From Phytophthora quininea (lineage: Eukaryota; Oomycota; Peronosporomycetes; Peronosporales; Peronosporaceae), in contig JAAVTG010001005.1 in NCBI GenBank assembly GCA_011947345.1, positions 1 to 55,359 on the forward strand: a DNA stretch of 55,359 bases, in the 5' to 3' direction. The position numbers and the translations under genes are program-made. The notes below the pieces were generated by a model. It was given only the letters and a program-made list of their open reading frames with translations, made no database searches and was not told where the DNA came from. Positions 19,454 to 28,999 of this stretch are shown here, piece after piece (positions within the stretch are counted from its first letter, which is position 1; the number at the start of each line of letters is the position of its first letter).

Positions 19454-20647
19454 CTAAATCATAATGCTTTCGATTGCATCTTCCAGTAGCAATTTCTCCA
19501 GGGACGTCATGAGTCCGTCCACGATCGCTTCGCTTGCAGTTTGGACAAGTTGGTGAAATTCTTCCACTTGTCCAATTCGTAAAGAGGCGACGCTTAAGTG
19601 CATTGGGGCCCATCGCTGACAGATTTGAATCAACGTGCCTGGCGCAGCGGTATCATGAGAAGGAAGGAGACAGCCCCAACCAGTCTCCTCAGACTGCATC
19701 CCACGAAAAGCACCGTCCCCTTCCGAGACGAATTTCCACAAGAAAACAATTCGCTTTTCTTCCACAAACCGACGAGCAAACAAGCGCTGAGTCACAGACA
19801 CTTGTGCTCCGGATTGAAGGACGGTTTCTTCTTGAAAGCGAACTGCCAACGAGTTGTCTGGTTCGTTGACTTTGAAATACCGAGCTGAGTCCGATCGGCC
19901 ATTGTTGGCGAAAGTCCACATCTTCCAGAGCTGTTCACCCGTTTGGTACAGTGAAGACGGCTGCACTAGCTTGGCCAGCTTCTGGTAGTACTCCACCTCG
20001 TTGGATTCACGTTTGTGAACGGAATGTGCCGTCGTTTCGGTCCCAACCACCGCCGACAGTCCGCACTCGTCAAGAAACGAATCGATTCCGACGTAGTTGT
20101 CATTTAGTTCGCGAATGTACGCGTCGCACATGACAGCTTCTGTGTCGCGTAACTTGACCGTTTCGTTGACAGCAGCAGTGGCGGAACGGCCGTGGACAAC
20201 GCTAGTAAGTGTTTCGATGTACGCGGCTTGGCAGTCCATCAACATGACCAGCCGTCTCTGCTCCGCCTCGGCATTCAGACGCTCCTCTCGCTGCCGAAGA
20301 GCAATGGTTTTCCACAGGAAAAACGACGACGGCCGACTCGCGTGTTCCCTCCGTTGCTTCCTGTCTTTGGCCTTCCTGACCCGAACGAGTTCACGAGACA
20401 ACTCGATCGTTTCCTGCCGTAGAGTTTCGCGAGTGCTTTTCCGCCGTTCTCGATACATTCGATGCTTGTTGGGGTCTTGGACGACTTTGCTGGAGACTGA
20501 AGGCTTTCCGTCGTCGATGCTGGTGCTTGCAACATGCTCTTGGTCGGCTTCGAAGGCGCTCAAGGCGACAGTGTCTTTGGCCACGAACAAACTCTCGGCT
20601 TCAGCGAATAACGCGCTTTCGTCCAGTTCGACCAACTCGAGCGCCAT
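19454..20647 (-). CDS. bZIP-like/START-like domain protein, class I
   Basis: 397 residues from the ATG at 20647 (MALELVELDESALFAEAESLF). The frame stays open to 20896 but that part enters non-conserved sequence and a transposon end. The N-terminal acidic/hydrophobic helix is at 5-22. The basic region KHRMYRERRKSTR (61-73) has Tyr65-Arg66, followed by heptads L76, L83 and V90. Second helix: FLWKTIALRQREERLNAEAEQRR. START-like: EPDNSLAVRF, ARRFVEEKR, EGDGAFRGMQSEETGW and RWAPMHLS. A Mutator-like element begins 237 bp upstream and may affect its promoter. Confidence 0.87.
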   Translation of the reverse strand: MALELVELDESALFAEAESLFVAKDTVALSAFEADQEHVASTSIDDGKPSVSSKVVQDPNKHRMYRERRKSTRETLRQETIELSRELVRVRKAKDRKQRREHASRPSSFFLWKTIALRQREERLNAEAEQRRLVMLMDCQAAYIETLTSVVHGRSATAAVNETVKLRDTEAVMCDAYIRELNDNYVGIDSFLDECGLSAVVGTETTAHSVHKRESNEVEYYQKLAKLVQPSSLYQTGEQLWKMWTFANNGRSDSARYFKVNEPDNSLAVRFQEETVLQSGAQVSVTQRLFARRFVEEKRIVFLWKFVSEGDGAFRGMQSEETGWGCLLPSHDTAAPGTLIQICQRWAPMHLSVASLRIGQVEEFHQLVQTASEAIVDGLMTSLEKLLLEDAIESIMI

Positions 20648-20883
20648 GTTGGCGAGAGACGAAATGCTCAAATGAGATAGCAGTTTACTCAGAGACCCCA
20701 TCATATGATAAAACCCACCTCCTTCCTCAACTCTTATGGTTGTAGGGCATTGTGGAGCGAAGACAGTCGATGTTGCCGACGAAATTTGTTTTTTAGTTGT
20801 GCTGCCGAGTTCTCTCCGCAGCGTGATTGCGATCTGAGCGCCAGATTGTGCTGGTCGCGCAATCGACACCCAATAAAAAGATT

Positions 20884-21000
20884 GAGTATTTCCCAAAACC
20901 AGTACCGATGTACCACCATCGTCCCGGAACCAGTACCTTACTCAAAACCAGTACTTGTACCAATGAAAGTGCTTGTTCAATTTGGTACATGTTCGTTTCC
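20884..21000 (+). repeat. Left terminal inverted repeat of element A
   Basis: Inverted match to 21803-21919 over about 117 bp, with one mismatch noticed (GTTCGTTT versus ATTCGTTT in complement). Internally rich in CCAGTACC/GGTAC motifs, which could be repeated transposase-binding sites. Confidence 0.9.
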
Positions 21001-21078
21001 ATACTATCTTGCACGAGCACGGGATCAGCCATACTTCTATTCAGTTCTGAGTAAAAATTAATGTTAATTAAAGCGTAT

Positions 21079-21633
21079 TCAGTCGTCTAGGAGGAACGCC
21101 ATGGACATCCGCGTGGCTGCTTGTTGGGCTACAGCACTTCCTTGCTCAACTGGGGTTCTTGCTTGTTGGGATGTTGCTGTTGGAATTTTTGGGAGCTCAA
21201 AAGGCGAGGCGATAAGGTCGGAATTCAGTTCATCGCTCTCGCTGCCATGGCGACGACAAGTTCGCCGGTTGTGACCAACTTCCGTACACGATCTACAAAC
21301 ATAAGTGTTCTTGCCTCTGCTCTCTCCAGCACTAGCGATGCGTCGTTTGATGCGGCGACCAGCCTGCTTGTAGTATGGTGAAGGCTTCACTTCGACGAGA
21401 CCTGGAGGCGTATCGCGCACAGGAAGTGCGATTCTTTTGTCGAAGAATTTGTTAGCGTAGGTACTCACCAAGTATGCCGGATGAAAAGCAACACAATGCA
21501 TGTTCTCATTGTAGGTGAAGTCCTGCATGAACGTGGTTGCTGCCAATCCGGAGCTGAATGGCATTCCCAGTTTCAGCACGGTTGTTCCGTGCAGGCTTGT
21601 CAGATCCAATTGCGCGCGACTTGATGAAGTCAT
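21079..21633 (-). CDS. C-terminal fragment of Mutator-like transposase with zinc knuckle
   Basis: 184 residues, terminating 79 bp inside the left TIR. It shows the typical end of MULE transposases: Pro-rich segment (LPVRDTPPGLVEVKPSPYY), a GRR-IKRRIASAGE stretch, then a CX2CX4HX4C knuckle (CRSCTEVGHNRRTC). The catalytic DDE core and most of the N-terminus are absent, so it cannot catalyse transposition. It might still bind nucleic acid if expressed. Confidence 0.75.
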   Translation of the reverse strand: MTSSSRAQLDLTSLHGTTVLKLGMPFSSGLAATTFMQDFTYNENMHCVAFHPAYLVSTYANKFFDKRIALPVRDTPPGLVEVKPSPYYKQAGRRIKRRIASAGESRGKNTYVCRSCTEVGHNRRTCRRHGSESDELNSDLIASPFELPKIPTATSQQARTPVEQGSAVAQQAATRMSMAFLLDD

Positions 21634-21802
21634 GGTTGCTAGGGTGTCCGGAGGTAGAAAAGCTGCTTGTAGAGGTCGTTGTTGTCAAGATTGAGAATGG
21701 TGCGATGGAGGGAGGGGTGCTAAACTTGCTGCAACAGCCCTTCCGCTAACGCTGTCCATGCCAGACTCTTCCGCTGCTAAGATTGTTGGGACGTTCGGTA
21801 CT

Positions 21803-21919
21803 GGAAACGAATATGTACCAAATTGAACAAGCACTTTCATTGGTACAAGTACTGGTTTTGAGTAAGGTACTGGTTCCGGGACGATGGTGGTACATCGGTA
21901 CTGGTTTTGGGAAATACTC
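21803..21919 (-). repeat. Right terminal inverted repeat of element A
   Basis: Reverse complement of 20884-21000. Followed directly by the TAAAAAGATT target-site repeat. Confidence 0.9.
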
Positions 21920-22017
21920 TAAAAAGATTTGCATGGCCAAACGTGAGCGAGCTGACTGAGCGTAACATTTGCCACAGCTCTCTCTGCTAAAATAATGTCT
22001 TCAGTCGTGCGTCTGGC

Positions 22018-23411
22018 GGGAGTTGATATCAACACCATGGCAACCCGCAACCAACACCACCTTTTGGTACATAGTGCCACACATTTGGTACTATTCCAAC
22101 TTCGAATTCAGCGTAAGGTTGCATATTGAATGTTTGAATGTTGTCACGGTCCTAGTTCGCAGTGCCCGTAGCGCTCGCTACGTCTAGCCGACTTTATTGT
22201 ATCTAAATACGAAAACGATCTATCGTAGCTCTTACACTGTAGGGTTGAACCGGATCGGTGCAAGTCGAAATGCTGGAGTGGTCGTTTCTTGCAGCAAAAC
22301 GTCCATGGTCGGCAAAAGAGCAACTTGGCTGATTGTCTGCTGTGACAGCTCGAATGCACTGGGATCGCGCCGCGTTCCATTCACTCGGCTGCCTCTGCGT
22401 CGTGCGCGTCGCAAACTTCTACGCCCCGCTCATCTGCTTGCGATTGTCTGGGGCTCAAGCACTATCGGAGCTGCAGCTGCAGGCACACTCCTGTCGTCGA
22501 TCCACCAGTGCCAGTGAAAATCCGTAGGATTCAACATGCCTTGGCGCATGTCAATTCGAGCAGCTCGTGATACCACGGAAGGCCGGTTGTCTTGGTGTAA
22601 ACACCACTGCACTTACCACGACCAACATGCTGTAGTTGGTCTAGACAGCGCTTCAGCGCGTATGTGTGAATTATCCGGACAACGCCGGCAAATAGTCGGC
22701 CGCGGAGTCTGTTCGCCAGCTTCACGCGACTGTCCGATAGCATGACACGATGTTGGAGATTGGATTGTTGCCACCAGTGCCTCATTCGGCTCAGCATCGT
22801 CAGTATGTCTGAGCGTGAGCTAGCGAGCGATTGTTTCAGTTTCGCATCGTACCCTTCGACCCTCGAGCTAGCCTGAAGACCGAAATGCACCACTTCATTT
22901 GTCCAACAGCGTACGATCCTGCGCTTCCAAGTGTCGAGCCGCACGGAATCGATATTGGCGGCTTCTGTAGGAGAAAGTTTGTTCAGCTCCATTCGCCAGC
23001 TCAGTCTCTGTTTGAGGAGGGCACATGGAAGATTTTTCAGCGTTCTCCTGATGAGATCTTTTCATTACTAGAGCGTATCCTCTTCCTCGAGCAAACGAGT
23101 TCGCCGCAAGTTGGGTATCTCGCGTGTAGCGAAAGTCGATTCGGGATGCACGTCAATCTGCCACACAGTAGGCCGGGTTTCTTGGGGAGTGTCTGCCATC
23201 GATTGGCAAAACGAAGGTATGTTGCAGAACGAGGCGGTGCACCGAAGGCATGACGAGGAATTTCCAAACGAAGCAAGATCAGTTGGGAAACCATTAGAAT
23301 TAAAATATAGCGCACCAACAGCTTCGAAGTTGGAATAGTACTAAATGTGTGGCACTATGTACCAAAAGGTGGTGTTGGTCGTGGTTTGCCACGGTGTTGA
23401 TAACAGTTCCC
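22018..23411. mobile_element. Mutator-like element B, degenerate
   Basis: About 1.39 kb. TIRs of ~85-90 bp (22018-22106 and 23323-23411) share ATCAACACC, then CCAACACCACCTTTTGGTAC, then ATAGTGCCACACATTT and TACTATTCCAACTTCGAA, with scattered mismatches. The 8-bp CGTCTGGC occurs just outside both ends (22010-22017 and 23412-23419), and the match extends to CGTCTGGCGGG, compatible with a Mutator-type target duplication. TIR divergence is higher than in element A, so this is an older insertion. It lies only 98 bp from element A but has unrelated TIRs. Confidence 0.75.
22190..22992 (-). pseudogene. Mutator-like transposase remnant
   Basis: Minus-strand frame 22531-22992 has the post-catalytic signature of MULE transposases: W...EVVHFGLQASSRVEGYDAKLKQSL, then MLSRMRHWWQQ. 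The next in-order piece, in another frame at 22232-22414, has RRRGSRVNGTRRDPSAFELS, the Arg-rich tail common near the C-terminus of these proteins. The N-terminal catalytic residues are not seen. Lies wholly inside element B. Confidence 0.65.
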
Positions 23412-24219
23412 CGTCTGGCGGGGCAAAGTCAGCTACACCTACGTGCAAGTATGTTGGCGACAAGTTGTTGTCGTGAAGCAGTTAACGATCGGCTGGAGAT
23501 GAGGAAGCGCCAGGAGGGCTACATCAGTATTAATTTCTCGTCTCAAGGTGAAAATGTTATTTGTCCATCCTTGTGTTACCTTTGGGTCGTCCTGCGCTGC
23601 TTCGGTTCCGGGATATTGTTTTCTGACGGAACGTTAAGCGTGTCGGAAAGAAAACAGCAGCAAGACGACTAGTGTTATATATTACTGGTCACTTGTCGTT
23701 GGTGCTACACTGAACCCCGCAAGCGACATCACCTCAGAGGCTCACCGCCAATTAATGAGCTTCAGCAGTCATAACTTGTGACTCACAACACTTGCAGATG
23801 GATGGAGAGTTGTATTGGCGTTGAGCTCTGCTCTGCAGGATGCAGAACGGGAAATTACCGCTACTGCACTGGATAGAGAGCACTTGGGATCTTTTCCCAA
23901 GTGACTGTTTCTATTGTTGCACTCCACCCTCTTCTGAGAGATGTCGCTCGGTCGGCAACCAGCATGTTGTCACTTTCCTTGGGTAAAATTAAGTAATGCT
24001 AGCAGCTATGAGTGCGAGCGCGAAAAGCAGATCCCGTGAAGCCATCCTCCCTGTGGAAGACAGTTCGCAGAATCTGGGAATGCGAGATCGTGGACTACGT
24101 AGCAATCACATTGTGGTTCAGCGAGATGACAAGACATCCGCGTTATAATCTTGGTCTCGAAACGTGACGTGAACGATGACTGTGTTCTCCTTAATTCGAA
24201 GCAGGAACGCGCTGATGGC
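23412..24219. other. Intergenic region, no gene seen (0.8 kb)
   Basis: End of the spacer between the inverted arms. No family remnant, RNA or further transposon end recognised. Confidence 0.3.
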
Positions 24220-24282
24220 ATGGCTCAAACTGCGCGGGGTTACTGAAGCTGGTCGAACTGTGCCGGATTAGCAAAGTTCACG

Positions 24283-24316
24283 CGATCACAGCTGTCGGGA
24301 TAGGCTTTGCCGATCC
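24283..24316 (+). promoter_or_regulatory. Recurrent GATC-CAGCTGTCGG block, copy 3
   Basis: Reads CGATCACAGCTGTCGGGATAGGCTTTGCCGATC, about 100 bp before the ATG at 24414. Same placement as copy 2 in the mirrored gene. Confidence 0.4.
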
Positions 24317-24413
24317 ATCTCAATCATCCTTACGCCAGTCCACAACCGTACATGTATCACGCCAGTCCCAAACAAGTCTACTCACCACCAACTCAACCTC
24401 GACTTTGGTTGTC

Positions 24414-25568
24414 ATGGCTCTTGACTTCGAGAATCCGGACGTCATCGCTCTGTTCGAAGACGTCGATGCAGCGTTCTTTCTGGAGGATGCCATTCTGTCA
24501 CCGCTAGACCCGTCGTTCCCTGTACTCGACGACATCGCCAACAAAAGCGACGGAGACAGTCGATTTGCGACCCGAAGAGCTCACGACGCTCAAAAGCGAC
24601 GAGTTTTCCGACTGCGCGAGAAAATCGCTCGAGAAAAACTCCGTCAGCAGTCGAGAGAACTAGGTCAAGAACTGGACCGACTCAAGAAAGCCAAGCAAGC
24701 GGAAAAGGAAGCAACAGTGGCGAACCGATCGGCGACGTATTTCCTGTGGAGAGCGTTCGCTATCCGTCAACGACAGCAGCGTTTCAAAGCCCAACAAGTG
24801 CAGAAGCAACTTACGACGATGGTCAACACCCAAGCTTCTTACATCCAGAGTCTGACTGGGGTAGTCCGCAAACGACTACACGACGACCAGGAATCGATCA
24901 AGAAACTGGAGCTCTCGAGTGAAGACCAATTGTGCGACGCCTACATGAGTGAGCTGGAAGAAATGTATCGCCAATTCGACGAGTTGCTTCGTGAGAGCAG
25001 AACGGATGAAGCAGCCAAAATCGATTCCAGTGGCGAGGTCGAGTACTACCAGAAGGTGACCAAGTCCATGCAGCCGTTGTCGTTGTATCAAACCAGTCGC
25101 CTGCTGTGGAAAGTTGGCAAGGCCACCTACTTGGATCGATCGGAGCATGAACACTATGACGTGCAAGACCCAGAAAACACCATAGCCCTACGCTTTCTTG
25201 ACGAGGGCGAGCTCAAGACGGGCACAAAAGTGTCTGTGCGGCAGCGAATTTTCGCGCGGCGATGTTCGGAAGACAACCGAACAGTTCACGTGTGGAAATT
25301 CATCAGTGAAGGCGAAGGCGCTTTCAGTGGGATCCAGTCGGTGGAAACGGGCTGGTGCGTGCTGAGACCTTCGGGAGAAGCAGAAACCTCGGTGGAGATG
25401 TATCAGCGCTGGACGCCCATGCAGTTCAAAGACCCGCACTTGAACGACATGTCGATGAATGAATTTAACGAACTGGTCAACGACATCAGCGACAGCACAC
25501 TTAACGAGGTCATGTCGGCAGTCGAGAGGTTGGGACTGGATGACTCGCGTGCGATCGCTGCAGCATGA
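24414..25568 (+). CDS. bZIP-like/START-like domain protein, class I
   Basis: 384 residues from the ATG at 24414 (MALDFENPDVIALFEDVDAAFFLEDAIL). This start gives a double acidic/hydrophobic N-terminal helix. Basic region AHDAQKRRVFRLREK (56-70) with Phe65-Arg66, and heptad leucines 76, 83 and 90. Second helix YFLWRAFAIRQRQQRFKAQQVQ. START-like: EVEYYQKVTKSMQPL, QDPENTIALRF, ARRCSEDNRTVHVWKF, EGAFSGIQSVETGW and RWTPMQFKD. The RRY motif is RRC here, whereas the broken mirror copy (12537-13692) has RRY. It is the intact representative of this duplicated gene. Confidence 0.88.
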   Translation: MALDFENPDVIALFEDVDAAFFLEDAILSPLDPSFPVLDDIANKSDGDSRFATRRAHDAQKRRVFRLREKIAREKLRQQSRELGQELDRLKKAKQAEKEATVANRSATYFLWRAFAIRQRQQRFKAQQVQKQLTTMVNTQASYIQSLTGVVRKRLHDDQESIKKLELSSEDQLCDAYMSELEEMYRQFDELLRESRTDEAAKIDSSGEVEYYQKVTKSMQPLSLYQTSRLLWKVGKATYLDRSEHEHYDVQDPENTIALRFLDEGELKTGTKVSVRQRIFARRCSEDNRTVHVWKFISEGEGAFSGIQSVETGWCVLRPSGEAETSVEMYQRWTPMQFKDPHLNDMSMNEFNELVNDISDSTLNEVMSAVERLGLDDSRAIAAA

Positions 25569-25795
25569 ATGACAACAGCCGTATATGACTTGATATGGAC
25601 ACAGCACTTGTTCCCAATACACTGGGTACTTCTCAAAACTCTCACTATCCTGTATCAAGGGAGTCCGTTGGGCACCACTCGATCATCCTTCCGCACACGT
25701 CAATGAAACCGAGTAATCCTCCCTCCACTCGATCCCCCTCATTCTGAGTTGCATTCGCAGTCTGGCTACGTGGCCGTGACGTAGCCCTACAACTC

Positions 25796-26887
25796 ATGGC
25801 AGCACCATCGTCTCCGATCCACTGCGACCAATCCACTCATAATCGACCGACGATGGAGCGCAAACCAAAACTCACCTACTACGGAAAGCAAAAGGCTGAG
25901 CGGAAGGCTCTGCGATGCCAACAGGTTGAGTTGACGAAATTGCTACGACAACTACAAACCCGCAAGAAGGCGATGGTGCGAGCAGTGTCCTATCAACCGA
26001 CGAAATCGGTCTGGAGAGAAGTCGCCGCTCGCAGTTTAAAGGACCGTCAAGCGTCGGAGGAGCTCCATCGATTTTTACTGTCTGCTGTCTCTGACAAGAA
26101 CGTGATGGTCGACGACCTCATCGTTTTGGTTCGACACCACATGAGGATGTTGAGTACCATCGCCACGCAGTCCCAAGGTCTGTACTGCGACACGATCCTC
26201 CAGCCAAATGACGAGCTTACCTACGCCATGGACATCCACGAACTCAACAGCGTGTACAAGCAAACGGACCAAGTTTTCAAAGAATGTGGGATGGTTTCAT
26301 CGGATGAATCGGCAGCATCCCAGCGAGCCTTGACGACCGAACAAGGAACGCCGATCGTTGAGATCGGGTGGAAGCAAGTCCTCCCGTTTGGCTATCGACA
26401 GACCTGCGACGCCATGTGGATGCTGTCAAATTTGGTCCTCCACCCGCAGGATTCAGGAGAGGTGTTCGAGGATGTGGAAGGCCCGGAGAATACAGTCGCC
26501 GCCAAAGTGCGCTTCACCAGGAAAGTCGACGGCGGTGGTTGTGAGTCTCTCGTGCATCGCTTCGTCAAGAGGAGGCTCGTCGAGGAAGACCGCGAGGTTT
26601 CCGTGTGGAAGTCGGCGGTTCGAGGCGATGGGTCTTTCAGGGGATTGCAAGTTCAAGGCACTGGCTGGAGTGTCCACCGCCGGTCAGCAGATGGATCTGG
26701 CACGGTCAAACTGACCTGCACGCGTCACACGTCTCTGCATCTGTGTAGTGGCAACAAAGTGCCGGGAACTTTGGCGAAACAGTTCGAAGGGTTTGTGCAC
26801 AGTATGGTCCGTGAGAACTACCAAGAGATCACGAAAATGGCCGAGTCGCTGCTCTTGGACGACGCTCTCAATGAGATCAAAATGTGA
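25796..26887 (+). CDS. Leucine-zipper/START-like domain protein, class II
   Basis: 363 residues, inverted near-copy of 11220-12311. Differences are concentrated in the last ~25 codons, where this copy reads TKMAESLLLDDALNEIKM and the other TRMAESLLLDNALDEIRM. Same features: possible second start at residue 20, KPKLTYYGKQKAERKAL, heptads at 39/46/53, MDIHELNSVYKQTD, GPENTVAAKVRF, VKRRLVEEDR and TGWSVHRR. In tandem with 24414-25568 (228 bp apart). The intergenic DNA is duplicated too, so both copies should be regulated alike. Confidence 0.88.
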   Translation: MAAPSSPIHCDQSTHNRPTMERKPKLTYYGKQKAERKALRCQQVELTKLLRQLQTRKKAMVRAVSYQPTKSVWREVAARSLKDRQASEELHRFLLSAVSDKNVMVDDLIVLVRHHMRMLSTIATQSQGLYCDTILQPNDELTYAMDIHELNSVYKQTDQVFKECGMVSSDESAASQRALTTEQGTPIVEIGWKQVLPFGYRQTCDAMWMLSNLVLHPQDSGEVFEDVEGPENTVAAKVRFTRKVDGGGCESLVHRFVKRRLVEEDREVSVWKSAVRGDGSFRGLQVQGTGWSVHRRSADGSGTVKLTCTRHTSLHLCSGNKVPGTLAKQFEGFVHSMVRENYQEITKMAESLLLDDALNEIKM

Positions 26888-26926
26888 GGTAGTGCAATCC
26901 ACTTAGCTAAATGAATCTGTCCTGCT

Positions 26927-28093
26927 TTACCAGCCCAAGGAATTGAAAGCGTCGTCCAGCAGTTGCTTTTCCAGCGACGTCATGACTTGCTTCATCGTCC
27001 TGTCCGCAATCGTGTGGACTTTTGCGTGAATGTCTTCGATAAACTCTATCGAGCAGAGATGCATCGGAGTCCACCGTTGGCATATTTCGACTTGTGTGCC
27101 TTGTATCTTGTCATCCTTCGACGGTCGAAGACTAAAGCAGCCGTCTTGGACCATCAATACGCTGCTGAACACACCTTCACCTTCCGTCACCAATTTCCAG
27201 AGCGAAATCGCGCGGTTCGCTTCGACAAAGCGGCGCACAAAACATCGCTGTAGCAGCTTCACTTTCGTCCCGTTCAGTAGAACCAACTCCTCATGGAACT
27301 GGAACACTTTGGTGAAGTTCGGGTCTCCCACTGCGTAATGTTGAACGTCTCGCATTCGGCTCGAGTCCTTGAAATCAACTAATTTCCACAAGAACTTGTC
27401 CGTTTGGTCAAAAGAAGACGGTTGAATTGCTTTGGTCACATTCTGGAAGTACTCCACGTCGCCGTTCGACTCCAGTCGACGCACCGACCGCATCGTCGCC
27501 TCCGTTTCGAGCATGGACGCTAATCCACACTCGACCAACAAGTCGTCTACCTGGATGTACCTTTTCTCGAGTTCTCGCAGATACACGTTGCACAGTTCCC
27601 ATTCGGATGAAGGAAGTTCGTGCTTTTGGTTTGAGCCTTCACGCGTCAGATTTGGTTGGAGTTGTCGCTTGCGAATGGTGTCGTGGAGCTGCTGAATGTA
27701 CGCAGATTGGTTCCCAACCATCGCCTTGAGTTGACGTCGCTCTGCTTCAGCACAAAGACGTTTTTCAAGCTGCCGAGTGGCGAACGCTTTCCAGAGGAAA
27801 AAGGTTGAAGGTTGAGTCCTTTCGAATTGAGCCTTCTCGTAGTTGTGGGCCGCTTGAAGGCAGAGGAGCTTCTGAGATAGCTCTTGCTGTTGGCGACGAA
27901 GTTCTTGACGAGCAACTTTCTCCCGTCGACGTAGCACCTGCCGTCTTGCAGACCGGAGCTTCTTTCTTGCCTCGTTAGAACTTTTGTCGGCGTCGCCCAC
28001 GTTCTCGGCAATTGAAGAGGCTTCCAGTAGAGATATCTCGAAGCGCTCGATCTCCACCGAGTCGAGATCGCTGAGGAGTTCACAGCAGTCCAT
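26927..28093 (-). CDS. bZIP-like/START-like domain protein, class I
   Basis: 388 residues from the ATG at 28093 (MDCCELLSDLDSVEIERFEISLLE). A further in-frame ATG lies at 28165 but the extension has no family similarity. Basic region RKKLRSARRQVLRRREKVAR, in which Leu replaces the usual Tyr/Phe before the Arg, followed by a Gln-rich zipper. Second helix FLWKAFATRQLEKRLCAEAERRQ. START-like: DVEYFQNVTKAIQPS, DPNFTKVFQF (a departure from DPENT), RRFVEANR, EGVFSSVLMVQDGCFSLRPS and RWTPMHLC. The TGW motif is replaced by DGC, suggesting altered pocket chemistry. Convergent with 25796-26887 (39 bp between stops). Confidence 0.86.
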   Translation of the reverse strand: MDCCELLSDLDSVEIERFEISLLEASSIAENVGDADKSSNEARKKLRSARRQVLRRREKVARQELRRQQQELSQKLLCLQAAHNYEKAQFERTQPSTFFLWKAFATRQLEKRLCAEAERRQLKAMVGNQSAYIQQLHDTIRKRQLQPNLTREGSNQKHELPSSEWELCNVYLRELEKRYIQVDDLLVECGLASMLETEATMRSVRRLESNGDVEYFQNVTKAIQPSSFDQTDKFLWKLVDFKDSSRMRDVQHYAVGDPNFTKVFQFHEELVLLNGTKVKLLQRCFVRRFVEANRAISLWKLVTEGEGVFSSVLMVQDGCFSLRPSKDDKIQGTQVEICQRWTPMHLCSIEFIEDIHAKVHTIADRTMKQVMTSLEKQLLDDAFNSLGW

Positions 28094-28354
28094 GGCGGTG
28101 TCAGCGATGAGTCGTTGGTTGAGTAATGCTGACTTGGAGAGCGAGCACAAAATTGCAGATCCCAAACGTCATCACACGTTGGGCACGCCAGACCGAATGT
28201 CAGGAAACAACAAAGGACAGAACAGGTAAAAACACACAGGCGCAGCAGGAGAAATACACAGCCCATCACTTACACCTAAAAACTATGGTGGCTGACCTCC
28301 CATTTGTCGCAATAATGCATTATTAATTTCACACAGGTTTTTGCATGAAAATGA

Positions 28355-28680
28355 CAAGCCGCGCTGCGCTTGGCTCGGCGCCCCGCTTCGCTGCGCTCGG
28401 CCAAAAGATAGTAAGTTAGTCGCCCTGCCATGCCCTCACGCTTTCGGCTTTGGGGGCCCTCTCCCCCTGCCACGCCGTGACGCTGTGGGAACGGGCTGAG
28501 TTTGGCCCGGTTTGGATGCTTGGGCGCTGGCGCCCTCGTCTATGGAGGAGGGATGTCGCCCAGCCCCGTTTGTGTTTCTCCGACTTGGACGTGTACTCCT
28601 CCTATTTTGTGACAACAAAGCCCAGAGGGATGCCCACACCTGTTCCTCGCCTACGCTACCAGTAGTCGTCCTCAAATGGA
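28355..28680. other. GC-rich, palindrome-rich block of unknown origin
   Basis: Abrupt change to GC-rich sequence with near-repeats GCCGCGCTGCGCTTGGCTCGGC / GCTTCGCTGCGCTCGGCC, then CCCTCACGCTTTCGGCTTTGGGGGCCC and CCACGCCGTGACGCTGTGGG. Not coding in family terms and unlike its flanks. It may be a fragment of a structured repeat (for example a transposon end), but I cannot name it. Confidence 0.35.
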
Positions 28681-28830
28681 GCAGGACTTTCAGCGTGTGA
28701 GATGGCGGACGCTGGTTCCCACGACAGTATTCCTTTGTCCTTCAACTGTTCGATCAACTCACTGTCGCTACCTCAATGATGACCACCAACCAATCTGCAG
28801 CGAACAACGCTGGAATAGCACCGTTCCTTG

Positions 28831-28863
28831 TGATCCCAGCTGTCGGATAGACTTCGCCGATCA
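28831..28863 (+). promoter_or_regulatory. Recurrent GATC-CAGCTGTCGG block, copy 4
   Basis: Reads TGATCCCAGCTGTCGGATAGACTTCGCCGATC. No intact gene follows on the plus strand. It mirrors copy 1 (10385-10417) within the inverted duplication and is probably a stranded promoter remnant. Confidence 0.35.
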
Positions 28864-28999
28864 GTCTTTTCACCGCCAACCCACACCGCATCACCGAGGT
28901 GCGGTGTGAGTTGAGCGGGTGGTCACCACCCGCTCAACAGACCTTGCGGCCAGTCTGACAGGGTCAGACAACGCAGCTGTGACGCGAGCGCTTTAAAGA

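Larger units (their letters stand above)
20884..21919. mobile_element. Mutator-like element A, internally deleted, with long perfect-class TIRs
   Basis: Bounded by ~117-bp terminal inverted repeats (20884-21000 and 21803-21919) that begin GAGTATTTCCCAAAACC and differ at about one position. It is flanked by a 10-bp direct repeat TAAAAAGATT (20874-20883 and 21920-21929), which fits a Mutator-type target duplication of 9-10 bp. Total 1036 bp. Inside is only the C-terminal part of a transposase (21079-21633, minus). Near-identical TIRs and an intact duplication suggest a recent insertion of a deletion derivative that needs transposase in trans. Confidence 0.85.

Noticed and set aside
15099..26887. 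CRISPR-like or tandem satellite array
   Set aside because: The repeated units are whole genes or gene halves, not short spaced repeats.
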